Positions 41,060 through 51,382 are shown, counted from the stretch's first letter. The stretch: DNA of 64,000 nucleotides from JAWPMT01 sp965267435 (GCA_965267435.1 OZ253960.1:6200001-6264000); one strand, 5' to 3'. A program made the numbers and translations. The notes: generated by a model from the letters alone, not told the origin.

Positions 41060-43618
41060 ATGAGAAAGGTATTAGGCAGTTTGATGATTTTGATCTCCAT
41101 CGCCGCAGGCGCCAATCACATTGTCGGTGGGGAGATAGAATTTATCCATTTGGGGGATAACAACTATCAGATACGCATCATCCAATATTTCGATGATGCC
41201 AATCCCATCAACCCTGGCCCTGAGGCCACAGCTACCGTGCGCATATTTCGAAATGGTGACGATGCACTCATGTCGGAGCACATTCTCTTCTTTCGTTCCC
41301 GCGAGATCATCCCCTATACCAACCCCGAATGCGCCATCGGTGAACTACGGACCTCTCGTGTAGTGTGGTCTTCAGATGTTGTACTGATTCCTGAGAATTA
41401 CAGCTCTCCTGAAGGCTACTACATTGTATGGGAACGCTGCTGTCGCAATGTCAACCTCGTGAATATTGTCAACCCATTGGCTACCGGGATGAAATATACG
41501 CTGGAGTTCCCTCCACTGATCAAGGAAGGGGAGAGGTTCTACAATTCGTCCCCTGTGCTATTCCAGCCGCTCAGCGATTATGCCTGTATCAATCAGCTCT
41601 ATTATACAGAGTTCACAGGTTCAGACCCCGATGGTGATTCCCTGGTGTATTCACTCGCACAGCCGCTCAATAGCTCGGCTGCCGTCGCCGTACCGATCCC
41701 GCAGCCCAAGCCGCATCCACTGGTACTATTCAGACCCCCTTTCGATACCAGAAATCAGATACTGGGGAGTCCCGCGTTGAATATCAGCAATAAAGGGTTG
41801 CTCACAGTCACCCCCACACAAGAAGGCCTTTTTGTATTCTCCGTCCTCGTGGAGGAATATAGAAACGGCGAAAAAATAGGTGAAGTCCAGAGGGACTTTC
41901 AAATGCTCGTCATCAGCGAAGGTTGCAACCCACCAGATCCCCCCGTGGTGGGAGCATCGATACCTGGCGATCCCAATTTCCGCTCAGAGATTGACACACT
42001 GAAGTACTCCGTATCTGACAGCAAGTGCTTTGATTTCTTCGTGACCAATCTTACTGAAGGTGAGACCATCGGTCTACGTGCGGAACCCGTCAACTTTGAG
42101 GGAGAAGTCGGAGACATCTTTTCCATCGATCAGCAATTCATCAATGGCGAGACGGATTCATTGAAACTGGAGGTCTGCGTGTCGGACTGTCCGCTGGTTG
42201 CGGATGGACCCTACATCATTGACTTGATTGCTGGTGATGATGCGTGTCCGCTGCCGCAACTGGATACGCTGAGGCTGACCATCCTCGTGGAGCCACCACC
42301 GAATAATTTCCCGTCCATCACGCCCGGAGATCGGACGATTTTCGTGGAGGAGGACGATTCGTTCTTCCTGGATTTCTCTGGCACGGATGCTGACAACGAT
42401 TCCATCTATCTGGACCTCTATATGCCCGGAGTGCCGGACCCTTCAGAACTGGGGATACAGCTGCAGACCCTGTCAACAGAAGATGGTAGTATAGAGGGCA
42501 GGTTCTCATGGGATACCAACTGTATCCTTTATGATTTCAGCGAGAAGCAAAACTTCAAAGCAGCCATATTGGTAGAAGATGCGGACTCGTGTATGAGGCC
42601 CAATCCGGATAGCCTGTGGCTTGACCTCAATGTCATATTGCCGCCTAATACAGAGCCTGTCGTGGCGCTTGATGGATCCTTCTCAGGTAGGAGCGACATA
42701 GCTGTGACACCATCAGGGGACCTCACATTTGATGTGGAAGTCTCGGACGCAGACAATGATACCGTGACGCTGCGCATGATTGGGGATGGTTTTGATCCGC
42801 AGGCGTATGGTATGATATTTCGCGAATCTGAAGGAATAGGAGAGACCACATCGACCTTCAACTGGTCGCTGGATTGTCCATTTGTTGATACCACGAAGAC
42901 GGAATTCACACTCCTATTCGTCGGAGACGATCGGGACAAATGCAAACAGCAGAATTTCGATACGTTGGAGTTCGTGATCGATGTAGATTTCTCAAACAAC
43001 CGACCTGAGATCGATCGACCCGGCCCGATTCAATTATTGGTGAATGAAACCTTTGGAATGGAACTGAGTGCCACAGACATCGATGCGGAGGACAACATCA
43101 CTATTGACTTTTTCGATGGCTTCCGGCTGCCGGACTCACCTTCATTGTTATTTGAGCGAGCCCAGGGCAGAGGGGCCGTTTCTTCGACATTGTCCTGGTC
43201 ACCGGAGTGTAGTCTGCTGGATGGCGAAGACCAGGCCTTTTACGAGTTAGTGTTTATCGCCTTCGATGATGCCTGCCCCGACCGGAGTTTTGACTCCACG
43301 CGCCTGGTTTTCGAGATCATCAATCCACAGGGAACTGGAGAATTTATTCCGCCGAACGTATTCACGCCCAACGACGATGGTAAGAACGATGTCTTTCGAC
43401 TGACTGGCAACAACGATCCCAATGCCAATATCCCCCCTGACAACTGCGACGACGTATTTCAAAATGTGACGATCCATGACCGCTCGGGAAAAACGGTCTT
43501 CGAGTCGGACAGTCGTGAGTTTCAGTGGACTGGGGGCAATCACCCGACGGGGGTGTATTATTACATTGTCCACTTCCGCGATTCCCAGTACAAGGGATTC
43601 ATCCAATTGCTGCGGTAG
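41060..43618 (+). CDS. Large surface protein with gliding-motility-type (type B) type IX secretion C-terminus
   Basis: An 852-residue exported protein with a signal peptide (cleavage near AAGANH). The start of the mature part, IVGGEIEFIHLGDNNYQIRI, is typical of gliding-motility-associated surface proteins. The middle holds several repeats of about 115 residues, each with an acidic turn like SGTDADNDS, SDADNDTVT or SATDIDAED, and a Cys-containing strand before the next repeat (DTNCILYDF, SLDCPFVDT, SPECSLLDG). They look like cadherin-like calcium-binding modules with disulfides. The last ~95 residues, from PPNVFTPNDDGKNDVFRL to YKGFIQLLR, are the type B sorting domain (gliding motility-associated C-terminal domain). 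It is likely a surface adhesin or scaffold. Confidence 0.85.
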   Translation: MRKVLGSLMILISIAAGANHIVGGEIEFIHLGDNNYQIRIIQYFDDANPINPGPEATATVRIFRNGDDALMSEHILFFRSREIIPYTNPECAIGELRTSRVVWSSDVVLIPENYSSPEGYYIVWERCCRNVNLVNIVNPLATGMKYTLEFPPLIKEGERFYNSSPVLFQPLSDYACINQLYYTEFTGSDPDGDSLVYSLAQPLNSSAAVAVPIPQPKPHPLVLFRPPFDTRNQILGSPALNISNKGLLTVTPTQEGLFVFSVLVEEYRNGEKIGEVQRDFQMLVISEGCNPPDPPVVGASIPGDPNFRSEIDTLKYSVSDSKCFDFFVTNLTEGETIGLRAEPVNFEGEVGDIFSIDQQFINGETDSLKLEVCVSDCPLVADGPYIIDLIAGDDACPLPQLDTLRLTILVEPPPNNFPSITPGDRTIFVEEDDSFFLDFSGTDADNDSIYLDLYMPGVPDPSELGIQLQTLSTEDGSIEGRFSWDTNCILYDFSEKQNFKAAILVEDADSCMRPNPDSLWLDLNVILPPNTEPVVALDGSFSGRSDIAVTPSGDLTFDVEVSDADNDTVTLRMIGDGFDPQAYGMIFRESEGIGETTSTFNWSLDCPFVDTTKTEFTLLFVGDDRDKCKQQNFDTLEFVIDVDFSNNRPEIDRPGPIQLLVNETFGMELSATDIDAEDNITIDFFDGFRLPDSPSLLFERAQGRGAVSSTLSWSPECSLLDGEDQAFYELVFIAFDDACPDRSFDSTRLVFEIINPQGTGEFIPPNVFTPNDDGKNDVFRLTGNNDPNANIPPDNCDDVFQNVTIHDRSGKTVFESDSREFQWTGGNHPTGVYYYIVHFRDSQYKGFIQLLR

Positions 43619-43657
43619 TCGAACAAGAAGCCGGTCGGGAGCGTTCCCTTACGTAAT

Positions 43658-44647
43658 ATGCAGCTTGAGGCTAAGGATATCAGCAAATCATACGGTAGCA
43701 GCACGATTTTGAACAACGTCTCTCTCCATGTAGACGCTTCAGAATTCCTTGTGATCGTAGGACGAAGTGGTACTGGCAAATCCACACTATTACGCATACT
43801 CGCCACTTTGGAGCAGCAGGACGCTGGTGCTGTCTTGTTGGAGGGAAAGGAATTGCCAAAACCCAAGAAGAAGCTCGTTCCGGGACACGAGGATATCCAA
43901 TTGGCCCATCAGGGTTTTGAGTTGCACCCGCACATGTCCGCGCGGGAGAATATCGAGCGTGGCCTCCTAGCCTACCAGGCCGATTACAGGGCACATCGGA
44001 CGAATCAGTTGCTGGACCTCGCGGACCTTCAACATGCCACCGAAGCGAAGCCAAGGCAGTTATCAGGAGGTCAGCAGCAAAAGCTATCGATAGCAACAGC
44101 CCTGGCTTCTGAGCCCAAAGTGCTTCTCCTGGATGAGCCTTTCAGCAACCTTGATCCATTTTCAAGGGATAGGTTCTTGCATGAGATAAAGATCACGGCA
44201 GCAGAATTAGGTACGGCCGTGATACTCGTGACCCATGATACGAGAGAGGCATTGGCCGTGGCAGACAGGATCATGGTGCTACAGAATGGAGAGATCTCCC
44301 AGGAGGGTACGCCCGAAGAGATCTATCACCAGCCCAATACCCGCAGCGTAGCGGAGTTTTTCGGTCGAGTCAACTACTTTTCAACTGAACAGGCTGCTGA
44401 GTTTTGGCCCGAACTGTCTCTCGGATCCAGTAGTTGGGTGGGTTTTCGCCCCGCTTCTTTCCAACTGTCTGGGGAAGGTGTTCTTAGAGGAACTGTCTAT
44501 GGTCACTCCTTTCAGGGAGCTTATTACGTCGTGCATTTGGAGCGAAGGGATGGCTTGAAATTCGATATTCTCAGTACCGAGGCCATCGAGACCGGAAGAG
44601 ACCTGCGATGTACAGCAAATCTGGCTCGGGCGATGTTTTTTGATTAG
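43658..44647 (+). CDS. ABC transporter ATP-binding protein, spermidine/iron-type (orphan)
   Basis: A 329-residue ATPase subunit. The motifs are intact: Walker A GRSGTGKST (~residue 38), signature LSGGQQQKLSIA, Walker B VLLLDEP with the D-loop SNLDP, and the His switch in THDTREA. The C-terminal ~90 residues form a TOBE-like beta-barrel (WVGFRPASFQL, GTVYGHSFQGAYYVVHL), as in PotA, FbpC or ModC. It would energise uptake of a small anion, polyamine or iron, or an efflux system. No permease or binding protein gene lies beside it, so the partner is unlinked. It starts 40 bases after the surface protein gene. Confidence 0.85.
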   Translation: MQLEAKDISKSYGSSTILNNVSLHVDASEFLVIVGRSGTGKSTLLRILATLEQQDAGAVLLEGKELPKPKKKLVPGHEDIQLAHQGFELHPHMSARENIERGLLAYQADYRAHRTNQLLDLADLQHATEAKPRQLSGGQQQKLSIATALASEPKVLLLDEPFSNLDPFSRDRFLHEIKITAAELGTAVILVTHDTREALAVADRIMVLQNGEISQEGTPEEIYHQPNTRSVAEFFGRVNYFSTEQAAEFWPELSLGSSSWVGFRPASFQLSGEGVLRGTVYGHSFQGAYYVVHLERRDGLKFDILSTEAIETGRDLRCTANLARAMFFD

Positions 44648-44835
44648 TTATTCACAATAGTAGAGGAGCGTCCAGACTGACTCCAGAGGGTGAACCAATT
44701 CCGCCAACAATTCCACTTCAATTTCCTGCTAAATCCTTAAATTGTTCAAAGAATACTGAGCGGATTTCATCTTGGTCCACTGAACTTTTTGCGGCATAGG
44801 CATGTGAATATGAATATAATCCAATTCATCGCGTA

Positions 44836-45558
44836 ATGGAGAGCATCAAAGTGCTTGTGGTGGAAGACGAACCCATCGCCGCGAGGCATTTGTCTGTTAT
44901 TCTGGAGGGGTTGGGCTACCAACTCATCGGCACGGTTGACAACAGCATCGACGCATTCTCAACGATCACACGCGAGCAGCCTGATTTGGTAATACTGGAC
45001 ATCGACATTAGGGGCGAGATGGACGGGATCCAACTGGGTCAGAAGCTCAACGAGCACCACCCTCTCCCCATCATTTACCTCACCTCTTCAAAAGATCCCG
45101 ATACGGTCAATCGAGCCAAGCAGACCAGCCCCCAGGCATACATGGTCAAGCCCTTCGATGCAGAGCATTTGCAGATCGCAATCGACCTGGCGGTGCACAA
45201 TTTCCGAGAGAAAGAGGCGGTAAGTGATCGTCAAAACTATAAGATCAAAGACAGCCTGTATATCAAGGTGGACAACCGATATCAGAAACTGGTGATGTCA
45301 GACATCCTGTATGTCGAAGCCAGCGGCAGCTATGTGGATATTTACACCGGGACTTCGAAACACACACTGGCTATCAATCTCCATCAAGTGGAGATGGAGA
45401 TTGTGGACAATCGTTTCATGCGGGTACATCGATCGTTTGTAGTGAACCTAGGCAAGGTGGATAGCTTTGAAAAGGCACGTCTCTTCATCGGTGATCAGGC
45501 CATTCCTATCAGTAAGACGTATCGGGAGAACTTTCAGAAGCGCTTCCATCACATCTGA
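44836..45558 (+). CDS. LytTR-family response regulator
   Basis: A 240-residue regulator with a receiver domain (VVEDEPIAARHL; phospho-Asp in VILDIDIRGEMDG; TSS in YLTSSKDPDT; Lys in YMVKPFDAEHL) and a C-terminal LytTR DNA-binding domain (YIKVDNRYQKLV, ILYVEASGSYVDIYT, FMRVHRSFVVNL). The receiver-LytTR pair lacks an adjacent kinase, unlike the pair at 28.4 kb. The GEMDG after the phospho-Asp is typical of receivers paired with multi-domain kinases. Its 188-base upstream gap contains no feature beyond a presumed promoter. It converges with the acyl-CoA ligase gene. Confidence 0.88.
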   Translation: MESIKVLVVEDEPIAARHLSVILEGLGYQLIGTVDNSIDAFSTITREQPDLVILDIDIRGEMDGIQLGQKLNEHHPLPIIYLTSSKDPDTVNRAKQTSPQAYMVKPFDAEHLQIAIDLAVHNFREKEAVSDRQNYKIKDSLYIKVDNRYQKLVMSDILYVEASGSYVDIYTGTSKHTLAINLHQVEMEIVDNRFMRVHRSFVVNLGKVDSFEKARLFIGDQAIPISKTYRENFQKRFHHI

Positions 45559-45575
45559 GTACACCCCTGGAGACC

Positions 45576-47237
45576 CTAGCTCCCGGTGTTTCCCGTTTGC
45601 TCGAGCCAGATCACATGAGCATCATCATCTTTCCACTCTTGCTTGTGAGACTCCATCACTTTCTCGACGGCTCCACGCTTAATTTTCATCGTGGGTGTGA
45701 GTAGTCCATTTTCGACAGTCATTGGTTCTCGCATCACGACCATCTTTGCCATTTGCTCCAGAGGGCTGAGCTTGCTGTTGACCTTTTGGAAGATCTTTTC
45801 CAGTTCCTTGTTGAGCGACTCCCTCGGCTTCTCGCGTGATTCGGGCAGAAGTACCGTCATGGCAACGGGCCTCGATGGGCCATCACCCACCAGGCATACC
45901 TGATCGATCAGATCATGTTGCGACACCTTGCGTTCGATCTCATTGCAATGGATCACGCCTTCCTCCGTTGTCATTTCCTCATCTATGCGTCCCAGGAGGT
46001 GGAGGTTGCCCTGCTCATCAAAACGGCCGCGATCTCCTGTTTTTAGAAAACCCTGAGAGGTAAACGCTTGAAGCGTCAACTCGGGCTCCTTGTAGTAGCC
46101 ACGCATCATGCCCTCATGCCGGATGAGTACTTCTCCGGTTTTTGATAGCTCCACCTCCACTTCGGGCAGTGCTTGTCCGACGCTGTCGATGGGCGCTGAT
46201 GCCTCGAGCGTGCCGAGTCCATAGCATGTGTTTTCGGTCATGGCATAGATCTCCTGGAAATGGATCCCCAGTTTCCCAAACCACTTTTTCAGTACGGGGT
46301 CCATCGGCGCACCACCCGTCAGGAAGGTCTTCGTTTTATGTAGACCAATTTTTTTCAGTATCGCTCGACGCGCCACACCGCCGATCACAGGAATACTCAT
46401 TGCGACGTTGAGGAATCCAGCCTTTGCCTGGATCCGCTCTTTGATCTGCTCCCAGTAGTGGGGCAAACTGCCGAAGAGCGTGGGCTTCGCCTCTCGTAGC
46501 GACGGGAAGAAGTCCTGGGAGAACTCCAGGAAAGTGATCGATGCACCACAGTAGATGGCCTGAAGCTCGATGAGGATTCTCTCAGCCATTTGTGCCATCG
46601 GCAGGTGTGAGATCAGACGGTCCCTGGGTTGAATACCCAACAGCCGCCGATAGTGATCGCTGACAAACGTAAGGTTGTAGTAGTCATGCATTGCTCCCTT
46701 CGGGCTATGTCCTGTGCCCGAAGTGTACATGATTGTCGCGGGTGTACTGGCATCAACTGTGATCGACCCACTCAAGGGATCAAATTCCTTGACAATCTGG
46801 TCCCACTCGATCCCAAACTTGGCGGGGCCATAAAATGGAAACGACACGCATGGCAGGTCGGAAGGAATAGCCCCTAGTAGTTTGTCCCGGTCGTCGAGCT
46901 TTCCGACGAAGAGCAACTCCAGGTCGCTATGATCAATGATCCGGCTCAGAGAGCTCTTGCTCATGTTAGGAAATAGTGGTACCGAGATGTGTTTCGCCAT
47001 CATGATGGCCAGGTCGGTGATCACCCAATGGGCGCAATTATTTGAAAGGATACCAATCTTGGTGAATGGTGCCAGACGCAAGCTCTCAAGGTAGGCGGCG
47101 ATTCGTCGCGCCTGATCACCTACTTCGCGCCAGGTGTAAGCATGGTACTCTCCTTCAACAGGTTGCAGCAGGAAATTCTCCTCTGGCATCTGCTCTTCCC
47201 AGCGCAGAAACATTTCGAGCGGTGTGAGAAACGTCAT
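45576..47237 (-). CDS. fadD: AMP-binding long-chain fatty acid-CoA ligase
   Basis: A 553-residue adenylate-forming enzyme that activates a carboxylic acid through an acyl-AMP to acyl-CoA. The P-loop is TIMYTSGTGHSPKG, where a His replaces the more usual Thr/Ser. YAMTEN (A5) and the Asp of KTGDRG (A7) are present, and a C-terminal lid with a late basic segment (PTMKIKRG) supplies the catalytic lysine. Overall it resembles the long-chain FadD/FAA group lacking a membrane anchor. The acyl chain specificity is not readable. It is monocistronic, convergent with the LytTR gene. Confidence 0.85.
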   Translation of the reverse strand: MTFLTPLEMFLRWEEQMPEENFLLQPVEGEYHAYTWREVGDQARRIAAYLESLRLAPFTKIGILSNNCAHWVITDLAIMMAKHISVPLFPNMSKSSLSRIIDHSDLELLFVGKLDDRDKLLGAIPSDLPCVSFPFYGPAKFGIEWDQIVKEFDPLSGSITVDASTPATIMYTSGTGHSPKGAMHDYYNLTFVSDHYRRLLGIQPRDRLISHLPMAQMAERILIELQAIYCGASITFLEFSQDFFPSLREAKPTLFGSLPHYWEQIKERIQAKAGFLNVAMSIPVIGGVARRAILKKIGLHKTKTFLTGGAPMDPVLKKWFGKLGIHFQEIYAMTENTCYGLGTLEASAPIDSVGQALPEVEVELSKTGEVLIRHEGMMRGYYKEPELTLQAFTSQGFLKTGDRGRFDEQGNLHLLGRIDEEMTTEEGVIHCNEIERKVSQHDLIDQVCLVGDGPSRPVAMTVLLPESREKPRESLNKELEKIFQKVNSKLSPLEQMAKMVVMREPMTVENGLLTPTMKIKRGAVEKVMESHKQEWKDDDAHVIWLEQTGNTGS

Positions 47238-47400
47238 ATATCTGGTTAAGTTTAATAATCTAAAATAGCGTTTGCTGCTTATCGTTTTTACACAACAGCA
47301 ATAAATCTAGCAGAACTCTTTACTGAGTACAATTAAGCTTTGTCAGAGTGCTATTTCGTTTGTGACCATCATCAATTTCTTTGTAAATGAGCAACGGTTA

Positions 47401-47430
47401 CAAATAGAAAAAGCCCGTAAAAACGGGCTT
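47401..47430 (-). terminator. Rho-independent terminator of the phosphoglycerate kinase gene
   Basis: aagcccgt (47411-47418) pairs with acgggctt (47423-47430) around a four-base loop. Read on the minus strand the stem is followed by TTTCTATTTG from 47410 downward. It lies 53 bases after the pgk stop. Confidence 0.75.
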
Positions 47431-47482
47431 CTATTGCTTCATTCCATATATAACGGTCTCTGTAAAGCAGACCTGGTTCCTA

Positions 47483-48682
47483 TCAGGAATACACTTCGTC
47501 CTGCAGCGCCGCTACGCCAGGAAGCACCTTGCCCTCCATGTACTCTAGCAGCGCGCCTCCTCCTGTACTCACATACGATACTTTGTCGCCGTATCCCAGG
47601 TTATTGACTGCTGCAGCGGAGTCCCCTCCACCGATCAACGAGAAACCACCGTTTTCAGTGGCCTGGACGACCGCCTGAGCGATGCTGTTGGTTCCATTGG
47701 AGAAGTTGCTCATTTCGAATACGCCCATGGGCCCATTCCAAAGTATGGTCTTGGATTCTCCCACAACCTTCGAGAAGACGGCAATGGCCTCCGGTCCGAT
47801 GTCCAGACCCATCCATCCTTCACCGATGTTGTGGTTATCCACGGTTTGGCGATTGGCATTATTATCGAACGCATCAGCTGCTATGGAATCTTTGGGGAGT
47901 TCAAGGTTCACCCCTTTTTCCTTGGCCTTTTGGATCAGTTCCTTGGCGAGATCGAGTTTCTCTTGCTCCACCAGGGAATTACCTACGTTACCACCGAGGG
48001 CCTTGAAGAAGGTGTAGCTCATACCTCCACCGATGATCAGATTATCCACCTTGTCCAACAGCTGCTCGATGATCAAGATCTTATCAGAGATTTTCGCACC
48101 GCCCATGATGGCGGTAAAAGGTCGCTCCGCATTTTTCAGGACCTTATCGGCGTTGGCCAGTTCAGCCTTCATCACGTATCCTGTGCACTTGTCGGTGAAG
48201 AACTTGGCGGCGACGGTCGTGGATGCATGAGCACGGTGGGCAGTGCCGAAGGCATCATTGACGTAGATGGTTCCCAGTTTCGAGAGTTTTTCGGCGAATG
48301 CCTCATCACCCTTGGTTTCTTCTTTGTAGAAGCGAACATTTTCCAGCAGCAGTGCCTGGCCACCCTGCAAAGCGGCCGCCTTGTCAACCGCTTCCTGCCC
48401 CACGCAATCATTCGCAAATTGCACATCGACACCCAGCCTCTCTGACAGCCTTGGGATGATATGCTTCAATGAAAACTTCTCTTCAGGACCTTCCTTGGGG
48501 CGACCCAGGTGACTCATCATGATCGCTGATCCGCCGTCATCGAGGATCTTCTTGATGGTGGGGATCGCGGCCTTGATCCTCGTTTCATCAGTGACATTGA
48601 AGTCGCCATCAAGAGGTACGTTGAAATCTACTCTAATGAGTGCCTTGTGTCCACTGAAGTTATAGTCGTCAACAGTTTTCAT
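47483..48682 (-). CDS. pgk: Phosphoglycerate kinase
   Basis: A cytoplasmic glycolytic enzyme of 399 residues (start at the ATG at 48682; the longer frame to 48772 adds an untypical leader). It transfers phosphate between 1,3-bisphosphoglycerate and ADP. The signature is intact: RVDFNVPL (residues ~17-24), HLGRPK with the basic patch, GGAKISDK, GGGMSYTFFKALGG, and the C-terminal nucleotide-binding GGGDSAAAV and STGGGALLEYMEGK. It stands as a single gene with its own promoter candidate and terminator, divergent from the glycogen debranching gene. Confidence 0.96.
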   Translation of the reverse strand: MKTVDDYNFSGHKALIRVDFNVPLDGDFNVTDETRIKAAIPTIKKILDDGGSAIMMSHLGRPKEGPEEKFSLKHIIPRLSERLGVDVQFANDCVGQEAVDKAAALQGGQALLLENVRFYKEETKGDEAFAEKLSKLGTIYVNDAFGTAHRAHASTTVAAKFFTDKCTGYVMKAELANADKVLKNAERPFTAIMGGAKISDKILIIEQLLDKVDNLIIGGGMSYTFFKALGGNVGNSLVEQEKLDLAKELIQKAKEKGVNLELPKDSIAADAFDNNANRQTVDNHNIGEGWMGLDIGPEAIAVFSKVVGESKTILWNGPMGVFEMSNFSNGTNSIAQAVVQATENGGFSLIGGGDSAAAVNNLGYGDKVSYVSTGGGALLEYMEGKVLPGVAALQDEVYS

Positions 48683-48705
48683 GGATTGTCTGGTTTGGTC
48701 CTTGT

Positions 48706-48735
48706 CAAATAAAACTGATACGAAATTGAGTGCAA
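48706..48735 (-). promoter_or_regulatory. Bacteroidota-type promoter candidate for pgk
   Basis: On the minus strand a TTG (48735-48733) and TTTATTTG (48713-48706) are separated by 19 bases. The -7 box differs from TAnnTTTG at one position. The spacing is right, and the start would fall about 17 bases before the pgk ATG. Confidence 0.45.
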
Positions 48736-48849
48736 ATGCCCAATTACCCAAGTGATTGAAATGAATTTTCAAAGAAGTTGACGCCCTCTTACGGAAGCAT
48801 GACTTTCGTTATTTGTGGTTTTGGGTAGTTGCGCTATGTTAGCATACTC

Positions 48850-50997
48850 ATGTTAACAGCAAGCGAAGAATCCGTGATTTCAGCAGGCGGGGATCGTCGA
48901 AGACCTCCCGCCAGATTGCAGATGACTGAAGAGCACTCGATAGGGCTACATCACCCTCTTGGAGCGACCATCCTTGATGGTGGTGTCAACTTCTGCGTAT
49001 TCGCGAGACATGCGGACTATCTGGAGCTTGTCTTTTTTGATGACGCAGATGATCGCGAGCCCGGCCGTGTTATTCGATTGGATCCCCGGCTCAACCGAAC
49101 GCACCATTACTGGCACGTGTTTGTTCCGGGTATTGGAGCTGGTCAGATCTATGGCTGGCGCGCACATGGGCCTTTTGACCCGCAGCGGGGTTATCGCTTT
49201 GATGGGCAGAAACTTCTCATCGACCCTTACGCCAGGGCCATCATGGTACCGAAGGCTTACAACCGTCGGGAAGCTTGCATCGCCGGAGACAATACACCGC
49301 ATGCCATGCGCAGTGTCGTCGTGGACATGGAAGCGTACGATTGGGAAGGAGACCAGCCACTAGAGCTCCCTTTCAGAAAGACAGTCATCTACGAATTGCA
49401 TGTCAAGGGATTCACCAGGCATCCCAATTCGGGAGTTGCTCCTGACACCCGGGGGACCTTTCGCGGGCTCATTGAAAAGATCCCTTACCTGCAAGAGTTG
49501 GGTGTGACAGCTGTAGAATTGATGCCGGTATTTCATTTTGATGACCAGGATGGGCCTACGGGCTTGACGAACTACTGGGGATATTCCCCGATTTCTTTCT
49601 TTGCGCTCCATTCGGGCTATAGCTCGGACAAGAGCGCCATGGGCCCACTCAACGAGTTCCGTGACATGGTCAAGGCACTACATCGTGCAGGCATGGAAGT
49701 GATCCTCGATGTAGTGTACAATCACACGGGAGAAGGGGATCATGATGGTCCAACCATGAGCCTCAAAGGCCTGGCAAATTCCACTTATTATCACCTGGAA
49801 TCGGACCCTAGGCTCTACGGTAACTATGCCGGGACGGGTAATACTCTTTCGGCTAACCACGCGGTCGTCCGACGTTTGATCCTCGACAGTCTCCGGTTTT
49901 GGGTGACAGAGATGCATGTCGATGGATTTCGATTCGATCTTGCCTCTGTGCTTAGCCGGGATGAAGACGGCAACCCCGTCGAGCGACCACCGATCCTTTG
50001 GGATATACAGTCAGACCCCGAATTGGCCGGGGCCAAGATCATCGCCGAAGCCTGGGACGCTGCAGGTCTTTATCAGGTGGGAACGTTCTCCGGTGAGCGT
50101 TGGAAGGAGTGGAATGGCCGCTTCCGGGACGATATCCGTAGCTTCGTCAGAGGCGACAACGGCGCCGTGGCCCACGTGATACAGAGAGTATTGGCTAGCC
50201 CCGATATCTACGGTCACCAGGACCGGGAACCCGAGCAGAGCATCAACTTTGTCACCTGCCACGACGGATTCACGATGAATGATCTCGTCAGCTACAACAC
50301 CAAATACAACCTGGCCAACAGAGAGTCTAATCGCGATGGACATAACGACAACCTCAGTTGGAATTGCGGTCACGAAGGTCCGTCCAGCGATCCAGAAATT
50401 GAGCGATTGCGCAATAGACAAGTCAAGAACTTCTTCTTTCTCAATTTGATGGCTTTGGGTGTCCCCATGTTGCTGATGGGCGACGAGATGCGACGCACAC
50501 AGGGAGGCAACAACAACGCCTATTGTCAAGACAATGAGATCAGCTGGCTCGACTGGTCACTGCTCGATATTCATAAGGACATCCACCGGTTTGTCCGGCT
50601 GATGATCCATCTACGATCGCACTTTGATGTGTACCGTGAGAACACGCAGATCAGCCTGCGTGAACTGGCTGAGCGGTCACGTATTGAGTGGCATGGTGTC
50701 CGTCTCGACCAACCTGACTGGACTGACGAGTCGCATAGTTTTGCCTGCACGATATGGGGCTACCAAGAGCGTTATGTGATGTACCTGGCAGTCAACTCTT
50801 TTCACAGCACACTGTGGTTTGAGCTGCCGGATATCCACGAACTTGGAGGAGAATCGTGGAAGCGAGTGGTGGATACCAACCTGCCATCCCCTTATGATAT
50901 ACAGCTGGAGGACCAGGTTCCTTTTCTCAGCAAGAACTACGCCGTGCAGGGTAGAAGTGCCATTATGCTCATGGAGCACATTGATGGTGTGGCGTAG
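48850..50997 (+). CDS. glgX: Glycogen debranching enzyme GlgX-type (isoamylase family)
   Basis: A GH13_11 alpha-1,6-glucosidase of about 715 residues. The ATG at 48850 is used; TTG 48829 and ATG 48922 are alternatives, and the conserved sequence begins near HHPLGATILDGGVNF. The early-set domain is followed by the (beta/alpha)8 barrel. The nucleophile Asp is in DGFRFDLASV, the acid/base Glu in IIAEAWDA, and the third Asp in VTCHDGFTMNDLV. It hydrolyses the alpha-1,6 branches of limit-dextrinised glycogen. It is divergent from pgk by about 170 bases. Its nearest neighbours are not glycogen genes. Confidence 0.9.
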   Translation: MLTASEESVISAGGDRRRPPARLQMTEEHSIGLHHPLGATILDGGVNFCVFARHADYLELVFFDDADDREPGRVIRLDPRLNRTHHYWHVFVPGIGAGQIYGWRAHGPFDPQRGYRFDGQKLLIDPYARAIMVPKAYNRREACIAGDNTPHAMRSVVVDMEAYDWEGDQPLELPFRKTVIYELHVKGFTRHPNSGVAPDTRGTFRGLIEKIPYLQELGVTAVELMPVFHFDDQDGPTGLTNYWGYSPISFFALHSGYSSDKSAMGPLNEFRDMVKALHRAGMEVILDVVYNHTGEGDHDGPTMSLKGLANSTYYHLESDPRLYGNYAGTGNTLSANHAVVRRLILDSLRFWVTEMHVDGFRFDLASVLSRDEDGNPVERPPILWDIQSDPELAGAKIIAEAWDAAGLYQVGTFSGERWKEWNGRFRDDIRSFVRGDNGAVAHVIQRVLASPDIYGHQDREPEQSINFVTCHDGFTMNDLVSYNTKYNLANRESNRDGHNDNLSWNCGHEGPSSDPEIERLRNRQVKNFFFLNLMALGVPMLLMGDEMRRTQGGNNNAYCQDNEISWLDWSLLDIHKDIHRFVRLMIHLRSHFDVYRENTQISLRELAERSRIEWHGVRLDQPDWTDESHSFACTIWGYQERYVMYLAVNSFHSTLWFELPDIHELGGESWKRVVDTNLPSPYDIQLEDQVPFLSKNYAVQGRSAIMLMEHIDGVA

Positions 50998-51382
50998 ATG
51001 TCTAGTGATTTGGAAAGAACGATATCCAAAAGCCTCCTGCCAGTGGCCCTGCTCTCTATTGCTCTCCCGCCCGTCGCCACCTGCGGATAGCCCTGCAGGC
51101 GGACGTAGTGGGGATGTCCAAGTCGCTCCGGTGATAATCGGATCGATCTATGCTGCCAGGGTTGTGGCTTCGGGATTTGTATTTCAGTCAAAACTGATAG
51201 AGCTTATGCTGAACGGTAGTCTATCGTGCGGGGATCACATGGTGCCGATGTATTGGCTTTTTTTCAAGGGAGTTGGCCTTTTTTCGAGGTTCTGAGTGAA
51301 AACCGAAGGTTGCCATTGGTAACTCACCGTACATGCGTATATTGGAGATTGTTAATCGGAATAGACACCAATTTTTTTCGCC
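50998..51382 (+). other. 385-base gene-free stretch
   Basis: No coding frame with natural composition was found. A short hairpin (cctgc/gcagg near 51081-51100) is the only structure. The promoter of the peroxidase gene should lie in its AT-rich 3' part. Confidence 0.35.

Noticed and set aside
47831..48445. 204-codon plus-strand frame over pgk
   Set aside because: It lies wholly opposite the conserved phosphoglycerate kinase and has no independent support.
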